Shown here piece by piece: positions 1-8,066 of a stretch of 64,000 nt of DNA (positions are counted from its first letter, which is position 1; each line of letters opens with the position of its first letter). Origin of the DNA: Fluviirhizobium alvei. Its GTDB lineage: Bacteria > Pseudomonadota > Alphaproteobacteria > Rhizobiales > Rhizobiaceae. The DNA lies in contig NZ_JAUOZU010000003.1 of the NCBI RefSeq assembly GCF_030551875.1, positions 124,001 through 188,000 on the forward strand, given 5' to 3'. The notes beneath the pieces are model-generated. The model was not told the origin of the DNA and made no database searches. It worked only from the letters and a program-made list of their open reading frames with translations. Both the position numbers and the translations under genes were made by a program.

Positions 1-115
1 CGGACTTGATCCGCCAATAGTTTGAGACGCGGCATAGCTAGACGCAGGCAGATCGCCTGTCAATCATCCCATCCAGAGGACTGGAAGTGGGCCTTTGCCT
101 TTCTCGGCGCAAACC

Positions 116-979
116 TCAGCGCTTCCAGGGCGGCGGCAGAACGTGACCCCGTTTGATGGCAATGATCATCAGGACAATGCCGGCGGAGGTGCAGAGGATG
201 AGGGCCAAAATCGACGATTCAAGGCCGAAACTGCCGCCGGTCAGAAAGTCCGGACCCTCGATAGTGGATTTGATCAGCCCGGGATCGCTGACGCCACCTG
301 AAACAATGCCGGAAAAGATCGCCGACAGGGTATAGTTCCACGCCATGTGAAGGCCGATGCCAATCCAGAGCCGGCGGGTGATCAGATAGGCAGCTGCCAG
401 CAGAAGACCGGCCTCGATGCTGATATAGATCGCGCCGACGATGGTGCCTTCCGGATTGAGAAGATGCACGAAGCCGAAAATCAATGAAGAAACGATCACC
501 GCAATCCAGGAACCGAACAGGTCTTCGACCGATCGGAACAGGATTCCGCGAAAGAACAGTTCCTCGAATGTCCCCGAACTGATGACCATGGCGACCGCCG
601 GCAGAAGGAAGCTGATGGGATTGAACCCCTCGATACGGTACATGCCGAGCACGATCAGGATCAGGACGCAGGTTGCGATGAGACCTGCGCCGATCAACGC
701 GCCGGTAGCCCATTCCCGCCCCATACCGGCAAGCGACAGTTCGCTGACCGGGCGTCGCTCGATCAACCGTCCCCAGGCGACATAGATTGCGATTGCCAAC
801 AGGGCCATGCAAATGGTGACGGCGATAGATACGAGTGGCGTCCCCTTGAACTTCTCCATGAAGCCGTTGTTCGTGGTCATCATGAAAAAGATGGCGCTGC
901 CAAGCAGGAAGATCCGCGTCAGGGGAAACTGCAAAACCCGCAGCCACAACGGCTTCTCGGAGACAATACTCTGATCCAT
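116..979 (-). CDS. CPBP family intramembrane metalloprotease
   Basis: A 287-residue polytopic membrane protein of the CPBP (CAAX protease and bacteriocin-processing) family, glutamic-type intramembrane proteases. The three family motifs are visible: EExxxR at residues 139-144, FxxxH at 168-172 and HxxxN at 211-215. There are about seven or eight hydrophobic segments, beginning near residue 20. The ATG at 979 is preceded by a weak GAG. It is transcribed away from terC, so the two share the upstream region. The substrate cannot be told from sequence; many rhizobial members have no known role. Family assignment is secure, proteolytic function is inferred from the intact motifs. Confidence 0.9.
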   Translation of the reverse strand: MDQSIVSEKPLWLRVLQFPLTRIFLLGSAIFFMMTTNNGFMEKFKGTPLVSIAVTICMALLAIAIYVAWGRLIERRPVSELSLAGMGREWATGALIGAGLIATCVLILIVLGMYRIEGFNPISFLLPAVAMVISSGTFEELFFRGILFRSVEDLFGSWIAVIVSSLIFGFVHLLNPEGTIVGAIYISIEAGLLLAAAYLITRRLWIGIGLHMAWNYTLSAIFSGIVSGGVSDPGLIKSTIEGPDFLTGGSFGLESSILALILCTSAGIVLMIIAIKRGHVLPPPWKR

Positions 980-1243
980 ACGATAAACTCTTGTTATAGC
1001 CGCCAGGAATGGACGCCTTAGTTATTCATTTTGCTCTTGCTAATACAAGACTATTTCAGAGTTTACTCTGTTCCATCCACACGATCGGTTCCTCCCGATA
1101 CCGATGGCTCTCCCGATAATCCGCAATTTCGCTCCCAAGCACTTGACGCCTGCCCAAACATTTCCCCACCCTGCCCTTGCAATTGCGCTGCCGACCCCTA
1201 AATGGCAAAGATCAAGTTGGGGAAAGAGAGGGACATTTCGCCT

Positions 1244-1993
1244 ATGCAGGATATCATGATGCTCGTCCAGGATCCGGCCGCCTGGGTGGCGCTGGTGACG
1301 CTCGTTGTCATGGAGGTCGTGCTTGGCATCGACAACCTCATCTTCATCTCCATCCTCACCAACAAGTTGCCGCCCGAACATCGGGAACGCGCGCGCCGGC
1401 TCGGCATCGGTCTCGCGCTCGTCATGCGTCTGGCGCTGCTCGGCACCGTGGCCTGGATCGTCAAGCTCACGACGCCGGTTTTCGAAGCCTTCGGCCATGG
1501 TTTCTCGTGGAAGGACATGATCCTCATCGCCGGTGGCCTGTTCCTGGTCTGGAAAGCCACCAAGGAAATTCACCACAATGTCGATCCGGCCGACAAGGAC
1601 GAGGATTTCATTGCCTCTTCCGTCACCACCGGCTTTACCGCCGCCATCGGCCAGATCCTGATCCTCGATCTCGTCTTCTCGGTCGATAGCATCATCACCG
1701 CCGTCGGCATGACGCCGCATCTGCCGATCATGATCGTCGCCGTTCTGGCTGCCGTCACGGTTATGCTGGTCGCCTCGGGCCCGCTCGCCCGCTTCATCGA
1801 GAAAAACCCGACCATCGTCATGCTGGCGCTCGCCTTCCTGTTGATGATCGGTACCACGCTGATTGCCGAGGGCATGGGCTTCCATGTGCCGAAGGGCTAC
1901 GTCTATGCCGCCATGGCATTCTCAGCGCTGGTTGAGGTGCTCAACATGTTCGCCCGCAACGCACGACTGCGCAAGAGATCGGCCGGGCACTGA
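1244..1993 (+). CDS. TerC family integral membrane protein
   Basis: A 249-residue TerC-family membrane protein (tellurite-resistance C / YceF-YkoY-like). The start region carries the typical family sequence DPAAWVAL followed by LGIDNLIF, an acidic residue pair in a membrane helix characteristic of the family; a second FSVDSI element near the middle repeats this pattern. Members are implicated in metal-ion (mainly manganese) export during or after protein secretion. An in-frame ATG lies upstream at 1202 but has no ribosome binding site, while AGAGAGG precedes the ATG at 1244 and this start matches family N-termini. Not part of an obvious operon; a stem-loop follows. Substrate is not evident here. 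Confidence 0.88.
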   Translation: MQDIMMLVQDPAAWVALVTLVVMEVVLGIDNLIFISILTNKLPPEHRERARRLGIGLALVMRLALLGTVAWIVKLTTPVFEAFGHGFSWKDMILIAGGLFLVWKATKEIHHNVDPADKDEDFIASSVTTGFTAAIGQILILDLVFSVDSIITAVGMTPHLPIMIVAVLAAVTVMLVASGPLARFIEKNPTIVMLALAFLLMIGTTLIAEGMGFHVPKGYVYAAMAFSALVEVLNMFARNARLRKRSAGH

Positions 1994-2010
1994 TCGCGTC
2001 CTCTGCAAGC

Positions 2011-2042
2011 GGGCTCGCAAGGCACTGATTAGCCGCGAGCCC
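2011..2042 (+). terminator. Possible terminator after terC gene
   Basis: GGGCTCGC at 2011-2018 pairs perfectly with GCGAGCCC at 2035-2042 across a 16-base loop. It lies 18 bases after the TerC stop. There is no T-run, so this is only a candidate intrinsic terminator or mRNA 3' end stabiliser. Confidence 0.35.
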
Positions 2043-2101
2043 ATTGCATAGCTGGAGCGACTGTTATAACCCGTCTGCAATTCAACAGATGGGAGATGGC
2101 C

Positions 2102-2398
2102 ATGGCCGATGATGAATATGTCTACGACGAGGCAACCGGTGAATGGCGTCCGGCCTCCGAGGTCGCAGCAGCCGCCAACGCGAAACCGGTCGCCCGCGAT
2201 GCCTCCGGCAACGAACTCGCCGATGGTGACTCTGTCGTGCTGATCAAGGACCTCAAGGTCAAGGGTGCCGGTCAGACGATCAAGCAAGGTACCGTGATCC
2301 GCTCGATCCGCCTCACCGACAATCCCGAGGAAATCGATTGCCGTCACGAGACGATCAGAGGTCTGGTTCTGCGCACGGAATTCGTTCGCAAGCGCTGA
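2102..2398 (+). CDS. PhnA-domain (YjdM-like) protein lacking the zinc ribbon
   Basis: A 98-residue protein matching the C-terminal PhnA/YjdM domain: an SH3-like barrel with the run DSVVLIKDLKVKGAGQTIKQ. The usual N-terminal zinc ribbon is replaced by an acidic lead (DDEYVYDEATGEW), so this is the short form seen in rhizobia. The family is annotated as alkylphosphonate utilisation, but that link is historical and weak; no phn gene is nearby. Two ATGs six bases apart compete: GGGAG at 2091-2095 directly abuts the first (2096) but sits at good spacing for the second (2102), which I chose. A strong terminator follows. Domain call is firm, function unknown. Confidence 0.85.
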   Translation: MADDEYVYDEATGEWRPASEVAAAANAKPVARDASGNELADGDSVVLIKDLKVKGAGQTIKQGTVIRSIRLTDNPEEIDCRHETIRGLVLRTEFVRKR

Positions 2399-2416
2399 TT
2401 TCGGACGATGGACGAT

Positions 2417-2448
2417 AAAGAGTGAGGCTTCGGCTTCACTCTTTGTTT
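2417..2448 (+). terminator. Intrinsic terminator with TTCG tetraloop
   Basis: The arm AAAGAGTGA (2417-2425) pairs with TCACTCTTT (2436-2444); inside it a G-T wobble and GC/GC pairs close a TTCG loop. A short T-rich stretch follows (GTTT). It ends the PhnA-domain transcript and separates it from the frameshifted gene beginning at 2484. Confidence 0.8.
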
Positions 2449-2483
2449 AGTCGCTACGGCTAAAAAGGCTCATTCTCAACGGG

Positions 2484-2797
2484 ATGAGCATGATGGATCT
2501 CTCGTCAGTCACATCGATTGCGCTTTCGGGCATGCAGGCCCAGACAGCGCATCTTTCGGCCAGTGCCGACAATCTTGCCAACAGCAACCGCCCCGATCAT
2601 AGCCGTATGCAGGCGGATACGGAGACGCGTGCATCCGATGGCGTCACCGTCGCCATGGATCGGGTTCGGGCGACATCGATCCGGCCGAGGAAATGCGCTC
2701 TATGCTGGAAGCGGGCCAGTTGTTTGCGGCCAATGCTGCGGCCTTCGAATCCGGCGCCGATCTCTGGGACATGCTGCGGATCGTCAAGCGCGACTGA
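2484..2797 (+). pseudogene. Frameshifted small flagellar basal-body-rod-like protein
   Basis: The first frame encodes SVTSIALSGMQAQ followed by SASADNLANSN, the N-terminal helix typical of flagellar rod/hook proteins (FlgB/FlgC class). After about residue 60 (near 2660-2670) the frame turns into low-quality sequence, whereas one frame over the text becomes GDIDPAEEM, then SMLEAGQLFAANAAAFE, ending LWDMLRIVKRD and a TGA at 2795-2797. A single missing base around 2665 would restore one protein of about 104 residues. Short proteins of this form, with rod-like N-terminus and a helix resembling the FlgC C-terminus, occur in rhizobia outside the flagellar cluster. Either a real loss-of-function frameshift or a sequencing error. 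The exact start (2484, 2490 or 2493) is uncertain. Confidence 0.7.
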
Positions 2798-2815
2798 TCG
2801 CGCCCGCCTTAAAAA

Positions 2816-3208
2816 CTAGCCGGCGCGCACCACTGCATCGCCACGCGCGGCAAGTGCGGCGAGATCGGCGGGCTTCAGCTCCACGCTTTCGCCACAGCCG
2901 CAGGCCGAAGTCTGGTTGGGATTGGTGAAGGTGAAGCCGGAGCGCAGCGTCGTCACTTCAAAACCCATCTGGGTGCCGAGCAGGTAGAGAACCGCCGACG
3001 GTTCGATCCACACTTTTGCGCCCTGATGCTCGATCATGTCATCCTTGGGATTGGCTTCGCGCACCAGATCGATCGTATATTCCATGCCGGCGCAACCGCC
3101 CTTCTTGATGCCGACGCGGATACCCAAGGCTCCGTCATCGGCATTCTCGACGATTTCCCGCACCCGTTCGGCTGCAGCATCAGTCATGGTCATCACGGCA
3201 AAGGCCAT
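2816..3208 (-). CDS. sufA: Iron-sulfur cluster assembly scaffold/carrier SufA (A-type, HesB/IscA family)
   Basis: A 130-residue A-type carrier that takes newly built Fe-S clusters from SufBCD and passes them to apo-proteins. The three family cysteines are present: C39 in GGCAGM and C103/C105 in the CGC near the C-terminus. The ATG at 3208 is preceded by AAGGAG at good spacing. It is the last gene of the minus-strand suf operon, 73 bases after the MIP18-type gene. The position and length match rhizobial SufA. Function is well established for the family. Confidence 0.95.
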   Translation of the reverse strand: MAFAVMTMTDAAAERVREIVENADDGALGIRVGIKKGGCAGMEYTIDLVREANPKDDMIEHQGAKVWIEPSAVLYLLGTQMGFEVTTLRSGFTFTNPNQTSACGCGESVELKPADLAALAARGDAVVRAG

Positions 3209-3281
3209 CGTCAGTCTCCTTCAACAACCGGGGTCAAGATCCGGCGTCTCGAATCCAATGTAATGGAGGCACGCCAGAGGT

Positions 3282-3662
3282 TCAATACCAGCCGACGGCG
3301 ACCTGCGCTTCCTCGCTCATGCGGTCGGGCGTCCAGGGCGGATCGAAGGTCATCGACACTTCGACGCCAGACACACCTTCCACGGCGCTCACCGCATTTT
3401 CCACCCAGCCCGGCATTTCACCGGCCACCGGGCAACCGGGTGCCGTCAGCGTCATGACGATCTTCACCATCCGGTCATCCTCGATATCGATCTTGTAGAC
3501 GAGACCGAGTTCATAGATGTCGGCCGGAATTTCCGGGTCATAGACGGTCTTCAGCGCCGCGATCACATCGTCGGCCAGCCGCGCCAGTTCATCGGCGGGA
3601 ATGGCCGATTGCACCAGCCCCTCGCGCACATCGATCTTTTCTTTTGCTTCGCCGCTTTCCAT
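3282..3662 (-). CDS. SUF-associated MIP18/DUF59 protein (SufT-like)
   Basis: A 126-residue MIP18 (DUF59) protein with the family landmarks DPEIP at residues 42-46, DIYELGLVY, and TAPGCPVAGE with the conserved cysteine C77. Proteins of this type in suf operons act in Fe-S cluster maturation or delivery; PaaD is a relative with a different job. An acidic N-terminal extension of about 25 residues precedes the domain, as in other rhizobial versions. It starts 12 bases after sufS ends, with GAGAGGAAG before the ATG. The operon position makes the Fe-S role very likely, although the exact step (maturation of the enzyme or transfer) is not shown by sequence. Confidence 0.9.
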   Translation of the reverse strand: MESGEAKEKIDVREGLVQSAIPADELARLADDVIAALKTVYDPEIPADIYELGLVYKIDIEDDRMVKIVMTLTAPGCPVAGEMPGWVENAVSAVEGVSGVEVSMTFDPPWTPDRMSEEAQVAVGWY

Positions 3663-3674
3663 GGCGTCTTCCTC

Positions 3675-4907
3675 TCAGGCAAAGAATTTGCGGGCATGTT
3701 CCAGCGCTTCGACCAGCACATCCACCTCGGCACGGGTATTGTAGAGCCCGAACGAGGCACGGCAGGTCGATGTCACGCCGAAACGCGACAGAAGCGGCTG
3801 CGCACAATGGGTGCCGGCGCGGACGGCAACACCCGCCCGATCGATCACCATCGAAACGTCATGGGCATGGATACCCGCGAGTTCGAAGGAAAAGATGCCG
3901 CCCTTGCCCGGCGCATTGCCGATGATGCGAAGCGAATTGACAGAACGCAACCGCTCGGCAGCATAGGCTGCCAGTCCCGCCTCGTGCTCGGCGATTGCGG
4001 CACGGCCGATCCCTTCCATATAGTCGAGCGCATAGCCAAGCCCGATTGCCTGCACGATCGGCGGCGTACCCGCCTCGAACCGGTGCGGCGGATCATTGTA
4101 GGTGACGAAATCGGTGGTGACTTCCGAGATCATCTCGCCGCCGCCCATGAAGGGCCGCATGGCTTTCAGCCGTTCCGGCTTGCCATAAAGAACGCCGATG
4201 CCCGACGGACCATACAGCTTGTGGCCGGTCATGACATACCAGTCGCAATCGATATCGCGGACATCCACCGGCATATGGACCGCGCCCTGGCTGCCATCGA
4301 CCAGCACCGGAATGCCGCGCTCATGCGCGATCCGGCAGATTTCCTTGACATTGACCACCGTGCCGAGCGCATTCGACATGTGGGTTATCGCCACCAGCCT
4401 GGTCTTGTCGGTCAGGCATTTGACGAAATCGTCGATGTGGAAGGCGCCGTCATCGTCCACCGGTGCCCAGACGAGCTTGGCGCCCTGGCGTTCGCGAATG
4501 AAATGCCAGGGCACGATGTTGGAGTGATGCTCCATGATCGAGACGACGATCTCGTCGTCGGCACCGATGTTCGGCATGCCCCAACCATAGGCGACCGTAT
4601 TGATCGCCTCGGTCGAGGATTTGGTGAAGATGATATCATCCACCGAACCGGCATTCAGAAAGCGCCGCACCTTCTCGCGCGCACCCTCATAGGCGTCCGT
4701 AGCGGCATTGGAGAGGAAATGCAGGCCGCGATGCACATTCGCATATTCATGCGTATAGGCATGCGCGACCGCATCGATCACCACCTGCGGCTTCTGCGCC
4801 GAAGCGCCATTGTCGAGATAGACGAGCGGCTTGCCATAGACCGTCCGCGACAGGATCGGAAAATCCTTGCGAATGGCCTCGACGTCATAAGTCCCGTTGG
4901 GAGACAT
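3675..4907 (-). CDS. sufS: Cysteine desulfurase SufS (group II)
   Basis: A 410-residue PLP-dependent enzyme that frees sulfur from cysteine as a persulfide for cluster building. The PLP lysine is K230 in TGHKLYGP; the catalytic cysteine is C368 in RAGTHCAQP, the group II (SufS/CsdA) signature. The cofactor-stacking EHHSN motif is near residue 127. No SufE gene is visible in the operon; the usual SufE partner may lie elsewhere. The gene starts 53 bases after sufD and is followed closely by the MIP18 gene. A second, group I desulfurase heads the same cluster at 9673. Confidence 0.96.
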   Translation of the reverse strand: MSPNGTYDVEAIRKDFPILSRTVYGKPLVYLDNGASAQKPQVVIDAVAHAYTHEYANVHRGLHFLSNAATDAYEGAREKVRRFLNAGSVDDIIFTKSSTEAINTVAYGWGMPNIGADDEIVVSIMEHHSNIVPWHFIRERQGAKLVWAPVDDDGAFHIDDFVKCLTDKTRLVAITHMSNALGTVVNVKEICRIAHERGIPVLVDGSQGAVHMPVDVRDIDCDWYVMTGHKLYGPSGIGVLYGKPERLKAMRPFMGGGEMISEVTTDFVTYNDPPHRFEAGTPPIVQAIGLGYALDYMEGIGRAAIAEHEAGLAAYAAERLRSVNSLRIIGNAPGKGGIFSFELAGIHAHDVSMVIDRAGVAVRAGTHCAQPLLSRFGVTSTCRASFGLYNTRAEVDVLVEALEHARKFFA

Positions 4908-4960
4908 GGTTCGTTCCTGATGGGTTCGGAAGAGGTAGAAACCTCCCCCTCATTTCATTC

Positions 4961-6232
4961 TCAGCCGTGCCGATCGAGCCAGGCCTGGATCACACTTTCG
5001 AGCGCCTCGACCAGGGCCTCGTCTTCCAGTTCCTCGACGGTTTCCTGCACGAAGGCCTGAACGAGTAACGCCCGTCCTGCCTTTTCCGGAATGCCGCGCG
5101 AGGCGAGATAGAAGAGATGGTTGTGGTCGATATCGGTCACCGTGGCCCCATGGCCGCACTGCACGTCATCGGCAAAGATTTCGAGTTCCGGCTTGGCGGA
5201 GAATTCCGCTTCGTCAGACAGCAGCAGCGAGTTGCAGGCCATTCGCGCATCGGTTTTCTGGGCCGCCTGCGCCACCTTGATCTGGCCCTGGAACACGCCC
5301 TTGGCGCGATCGAACACCACGTTGCGCATGATCTCCGTCGAGGTCGTGTTCTCGACATTGTGGTTCAGCACCAGCGTCACATCGGTATGGCTGTCGCCGC
5401 CAAGCAGGTTGATGCCGCGCAGCATGAGATCGGATCCCTCGCCGCCCACTTCGATATGAATATCCTGCCGCACAAGCTTGCCGCCGGCATTGAGCAGATA
5501 AAGCCTCAGCTTGGCGTCCTTGCCGAGTGAGACGCGGATCTGGCCGAAATAGCTGTCGTCGGCCCCTTCGGTCTGCACCAGGATCCAGGTCACTTCGGCA
5601 CCATCGCCGAGCGTCAGTTCGCTGACGCTGGAGACGATCGCCGCCTTGTCGCCGGCAGCAACGTGGCGCTCGATCACGGTCGCACGGCTATCGGCGCCGA
5701 AGCGGACCGGAAAACGTCCGGCCTGAAGCCCGCCGCCCTGCACGACCTGGATTTCGACCGGCTTTTCAGCCTCAAACCCGTCCGGAAAGGCAATGTCGTA
5801 GCCGTCGCTGACGAAACCGCCATTCAGCCGCGCGACAAAATCGTCGCGGTCATAGGTGGTGAGACCGGAGAGCGCCGAACCGTCGGCAAGACGGCTGGCA
5901 TAGGTCGTCACGACGGTGCCGGAAATCGAAGCCGAAGCTGATGCCTTGCCGTTGAGAAGCGTCACGACCGTGGAGCCTTCCACCAGCGGTGCAAGCGCGG
6001 CAACCGAAGTCGCCGCTTCCTGCGGGATGGTCCGCAACAGGCTGCGCAGATCGGTATAGTGCCAGGCCTCGCGGCGGCGGGTCGGCAGGCCTTCGGCCTT
6101 GATGGCGCCCACGAGTTCGGAACGCCGCGCCGTCACGCCGGCATCGCCGGGCAGCTGGCCGATCGCATGGCCGAACGCCTCGATGAGCGCGGTTTCGGCC
6201 ACCGTCGGCTTGATCGGTGTCTGGATGTTCAT
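4961..6232 (-). CDS. sufD: Fe-S assembly complex protein SufD
   Basis: A 423-residue beta-helix protein forming the SufB-SufC2-SufD scaffold. The C-terminal half shows the SufB/SufD core, including ADDVQCGHGATV, SRGIPEKAGRALLVQAF, which aligns with the end of SufB in this operon. It follows sufC after 17 bases and has AAGGG before the ATG. Known role: needed for iron entry into the scaffold on SufB. Length is typical for alphaproteobacteria. Confidence 0.95.
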   Translation of the reverse strand: MNIQTPIKPTVAETALIEAFGHAIGQLPGDAGVTARRSELVGAIKAEGLPTRRREAWHYTDLRSLLRTIPQEAATSVAALAPLVEGSTVVTLLNGKASASASISGTVVTTYASRLADGSALSGLTTYDRDDFVARLNGGFVSDGYDIAFPDGFEAEKPVEIQVVQGGGLQAGRFPVRFGADSRATVIERHVAAGDKAAIVSSVSELTLGDGAEVTWILVQTEGADDSYFGQIRVSLGKDAKLRLYLLNAGGKLVRQDIHIEVGGEGSDLMLRGINLLGGDSHTDVTLVLNHNVENTTSTEIMRNVVFDRAKGVFQGQIKVAQAAQKTDARMACNSLLLSDEAEFSAKPELEIFADDVQCGHGATVTDIDHNHLFYLASRGIPEKAGRALLVQAFVQETVEELEDEALVEALESVIQAWLDRHG

Positions 6233-6249
6233 GTCAGACCCTTTCCGGC

Positions 6250-7005
6250 TCAGGCCGCCTCGCCGATAATGTCGGCATAACCGTTGGCTTCCAGCTCATG
6301 CGCCAGTTCCTTGGGACCGGTCTTGATGATCTGGCCCTTGTAGAGAACATGCACCGTATCCGGCACGATATGGTCGAGCAGGCGCTGGTAGTGGGTGATG
6401 ACGATGACGGCGCGATCGGGCGAGCGCAGCGCGTTCACGCCATCGGAAACGATCTTCAGTGCGTCGATATCGAGGCCGGAATCGGTTTCGTCGAGCACGC
6501 AGAGCTTGGGCTCCAGAAGCGCCATCTGCAGGATCTCGGCGCGCTTCTTCTCGCCGCCGGAGAAGCCGACATTGAGCGGACGCCGGAGCATGTCCGGATT
6601 GATCTGCAGTTCGGCAGCTGCCGCCTTGACCCGCTTCATGAAATCCGGCGTCGTCAGTTCGGCTTCGCCGCGCGCCTTGCGCTGTTCGTTCATCGCCACC
6701 TTGAGGAACTGCATGGTGGCAACGCCCGGAATTTCGACCGGATACTGGAAGGCCAGAAAGATACCCTTGGCAGCGCGCTCGGACGGTTCGAGTTCGAGAA
6801 TGCTTTCGCCGTTGAACAGGATATCGCCGTCGGTGACCTCGTAATCCTCGCGGCCGGACAGGATATAGGAAAGCGTCGACTTGCCCGAGCCGTTCGGGCC
6901 CATGATGGCTGCCACTTCGCCGGCCTTGACGGTGAGGTTGAGGCCGCGGATGATTTCGGTCTCCGTCCCGGCGATCCGGGCATGCAGGTTCCTGATTTCA
7001 AGCAT
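6250..7005 (-). CDS. sufC: Fe-S assembly ATPase SufC
   Basis: A 251-residue ABC-type ATPase that drives shape changes in the SufBCD scaffold. Walker A GPNGSGKST is at residues 36-44, the signature FSGGEKKR near 148, and Walker B LCVLDETDSGLD near 168. The frame is open further upstream to 7119 but that stretch has no family similarity and runs into palindromic repeat; the ATG at 7005 has AGGGAAG ahead and gives the usual length. In other rhizobia sufC follows sufB directly; here about 1.06 kb of repeats and a nuclease gene separate them. Confidence 0.95.
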   Translation of the reverse strand: MLEIRNLHARIAGTETEIIRGLNLTVKAGEVAAIMGPNGSGKSTLSYILSGREDYEVTDGDILFNGESILELEPSERAAKGIFLAFQYPVEIPGVATMQFLKVAMNEQRKARGEAELTTPDFMKRVKAAAAELQINPDMLRRPLNVGFSGGEKKRAEILQMALLEPKLCVLDETDSGLDIDALKIVSDGVNALRSPDRAVIVITHYQRLLDHIVPDTVHVLYKGQIIKTGPKELAHELEANGYADIIGEAA

Positions 7006-7579
7006 TTCGTTTCTTCCCTGTTCATCGGGCGGATCAAAGGCCGCCTGTTTGATATTCCGGTCACCGGACGCTGTCCGGTATGTTTCTGTTGGCGAGGACA
7101 CAGCCCCGACCTCCGTCATCCTCGGGCTTGTCCCGAGGATCTGCTACGCTAGCCAAGGGCCACTCCGTGAATGATCCAAGCCGTCCCGGCCCAAACCTTT
7201 ATTCTCCTTCGTCGTCACAGCCACGGCAATTCAGCCGCTTCGTCGAACCTTCCGCTTCCTCCGCAGATCCTCGCCACAAGGGCGAGGATGACGGTCGAGA
7301 CTGTTGCACGGTCGCCTTCGAACTATCCCACAACCGCAAACCGTTCACATTCTGCGCACGGCGCCTCAACTATCGTCATCCTCGGGCTTGTCCCGAGGAT
7401 CTGCTGCGCTAGCCAAGGGCCACACTGTGAATAGCCCAAGCCGCGCCGCCCGCTTCACCCGCAGCACGCATGCTGCACTGTCCTATTCCCGTCTTCATCA
7501 GTAGATCCTCGGGACAAGCCCGAGGATGACGTCGTGGGTTTGGCCGACTGATCAGCCAGTATGGCTCCAGCCACCCCCC
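7006..7579. repeat. Intergenic palindrome array, pairs 1 and 2 (REPIN-like)
   Basis: This 574-base gap inside the suf operon has no gene. It holds four copies of a 23-base hairpin with 9-base arms (ATCCTCGGG/CCCGAGGAT) and a 5-base loop (CTTGT). Copies: 7118-7140 (plus), 7267-7289 (minus), 7378-7400 (plus), 7505-7527 (minus), thus two head-to-head pairs. Each plus copy is preceded by CGTC and followed by a conserved tail of about 43 bases (7141-7183 and 7401-7443, about 85% identical, containing AGCCAAGGGCCAC). Each minus copy ends in GACG. The 7267 copy has GCC/GGC instead of GGG/CCC in the inner stem, a paired change that keeps the hairpin. The sequence alternation resembles REPINs. Confidence 0.88.
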
Positions 7580-7921
7580 TTAACGATAATCATCCCACAT
7601 TTCCGTACCGGGATGTGGCCGATACGGATTGTCCAATTCATCAATCCTATCAAACAAATCCGACCATGTCGGATTGAAACCTTCGATAAGATTGACCTTC
7701 CATTCCCGTAAATACCGCTTCAGCGACTTCTCTCTTTGTATCGCCAACACGATATTCGGATGGCGCTCAAACCAGACAAGATGCTTGGCCTTGTATTTCT
7801 CGGTAAATCCTTCCTTCACTGCATTCCGATGTTCCCAAACGCGCCCATGAAGGTCGCTGGTGACACCGGTGTAAACAACCCCGCGAGGCTTGTCGGACAT
7901 CATGTAGACATAGCCTGTCAC
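7580..7921 (-). CDS. Small GIY-YIG nuclease domain protein, embedded in palindrome array
   Basis: A 113-residue single-domain GIY-YIG protein (UPF0213-like class). The GIY and YIG strands are degenerate but clear: YVY at residues 4-6 and YTG at 17-19; the helix arginine is R27 followed by WEHR, and the metal-binding glutamate is probably E64 in QREKSLKR. The start is GTG at 7921, with a poor ribosome binding site. The gene is on the same strand as suf genes but has no functional link with them. A minus-oriented palindrome lies 52 bases after its stop and a plus-oriented one 20 bases before its start, so the gene is bracketed by the repeats. The role is unknown; a part in repeat mobility is my inference. 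Confidence 0.88.
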   Translation of the reverse strand: MTGYVYMMSDKPRGVVYTGVTSDLHGRVWEHRNAVKEGFTEKYKAKHLVWFERHPNIVLAIQREKSLKRYLREWKVNLIEGFNPTWSDLFDRIDELDNPYRPHPGTEMWDDYR

Positions 7922-7937
7922 GCCATCCGCCCCGTTT

Positions 7938-8042
7938 CGTCATCCTCGGGCTTGTCCCGAGGATTTGATCACCTCGCCCCCAGGCACGCCGGTCCTGCCG
8001 ATCCACCTTCACCAGATCCTCGGGACAAGCCCGAGGATGACG
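7938..8042. repeat. Palindrome pair 3 (REPIN-like), upstream of GIY-YIG gene
   Basis: Two further copies of the 23-base hairpin in head-to-head orientation: 7942-7964 (plus, preceded by CGTC) and 8016-8038 (minus, followed by GACG). The 51-base spacer differs from the tail found in pairs 1 and 2. The pair lies between the sufB stop (8067) and the start of the GIY-YIG gene, so it would be transcribed in the 5' part of the GIY-YIG message and within any sufB-sufC read-through transcript. Confidence 0.88.
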
Positions 8043-8066
8043 GCAATAACGGGCGGGCAAACCGCA

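Noticed and set aside
1-115. End of a gene on the left edge
   Set aside because: Stops occur in all plus-strand frames within the first 40 bases and nothing recognisable precedes them, so no partial gene can be supported.
3609-5060. A 483-codon open frame on the plus strand
   Set aside because: It lies opposite sufS and the MIP18 gene; composition (many H, R, D) is that of an antisense shadow in GC-rich DNA and no domain is visible.
7006-8066. CRISPR array or tRNA cluster in the suf gap
   Set aside because: The repeats alternate in strand, are palindromic and irregularly spaced; spacers are repeated tails, not unique sequences.
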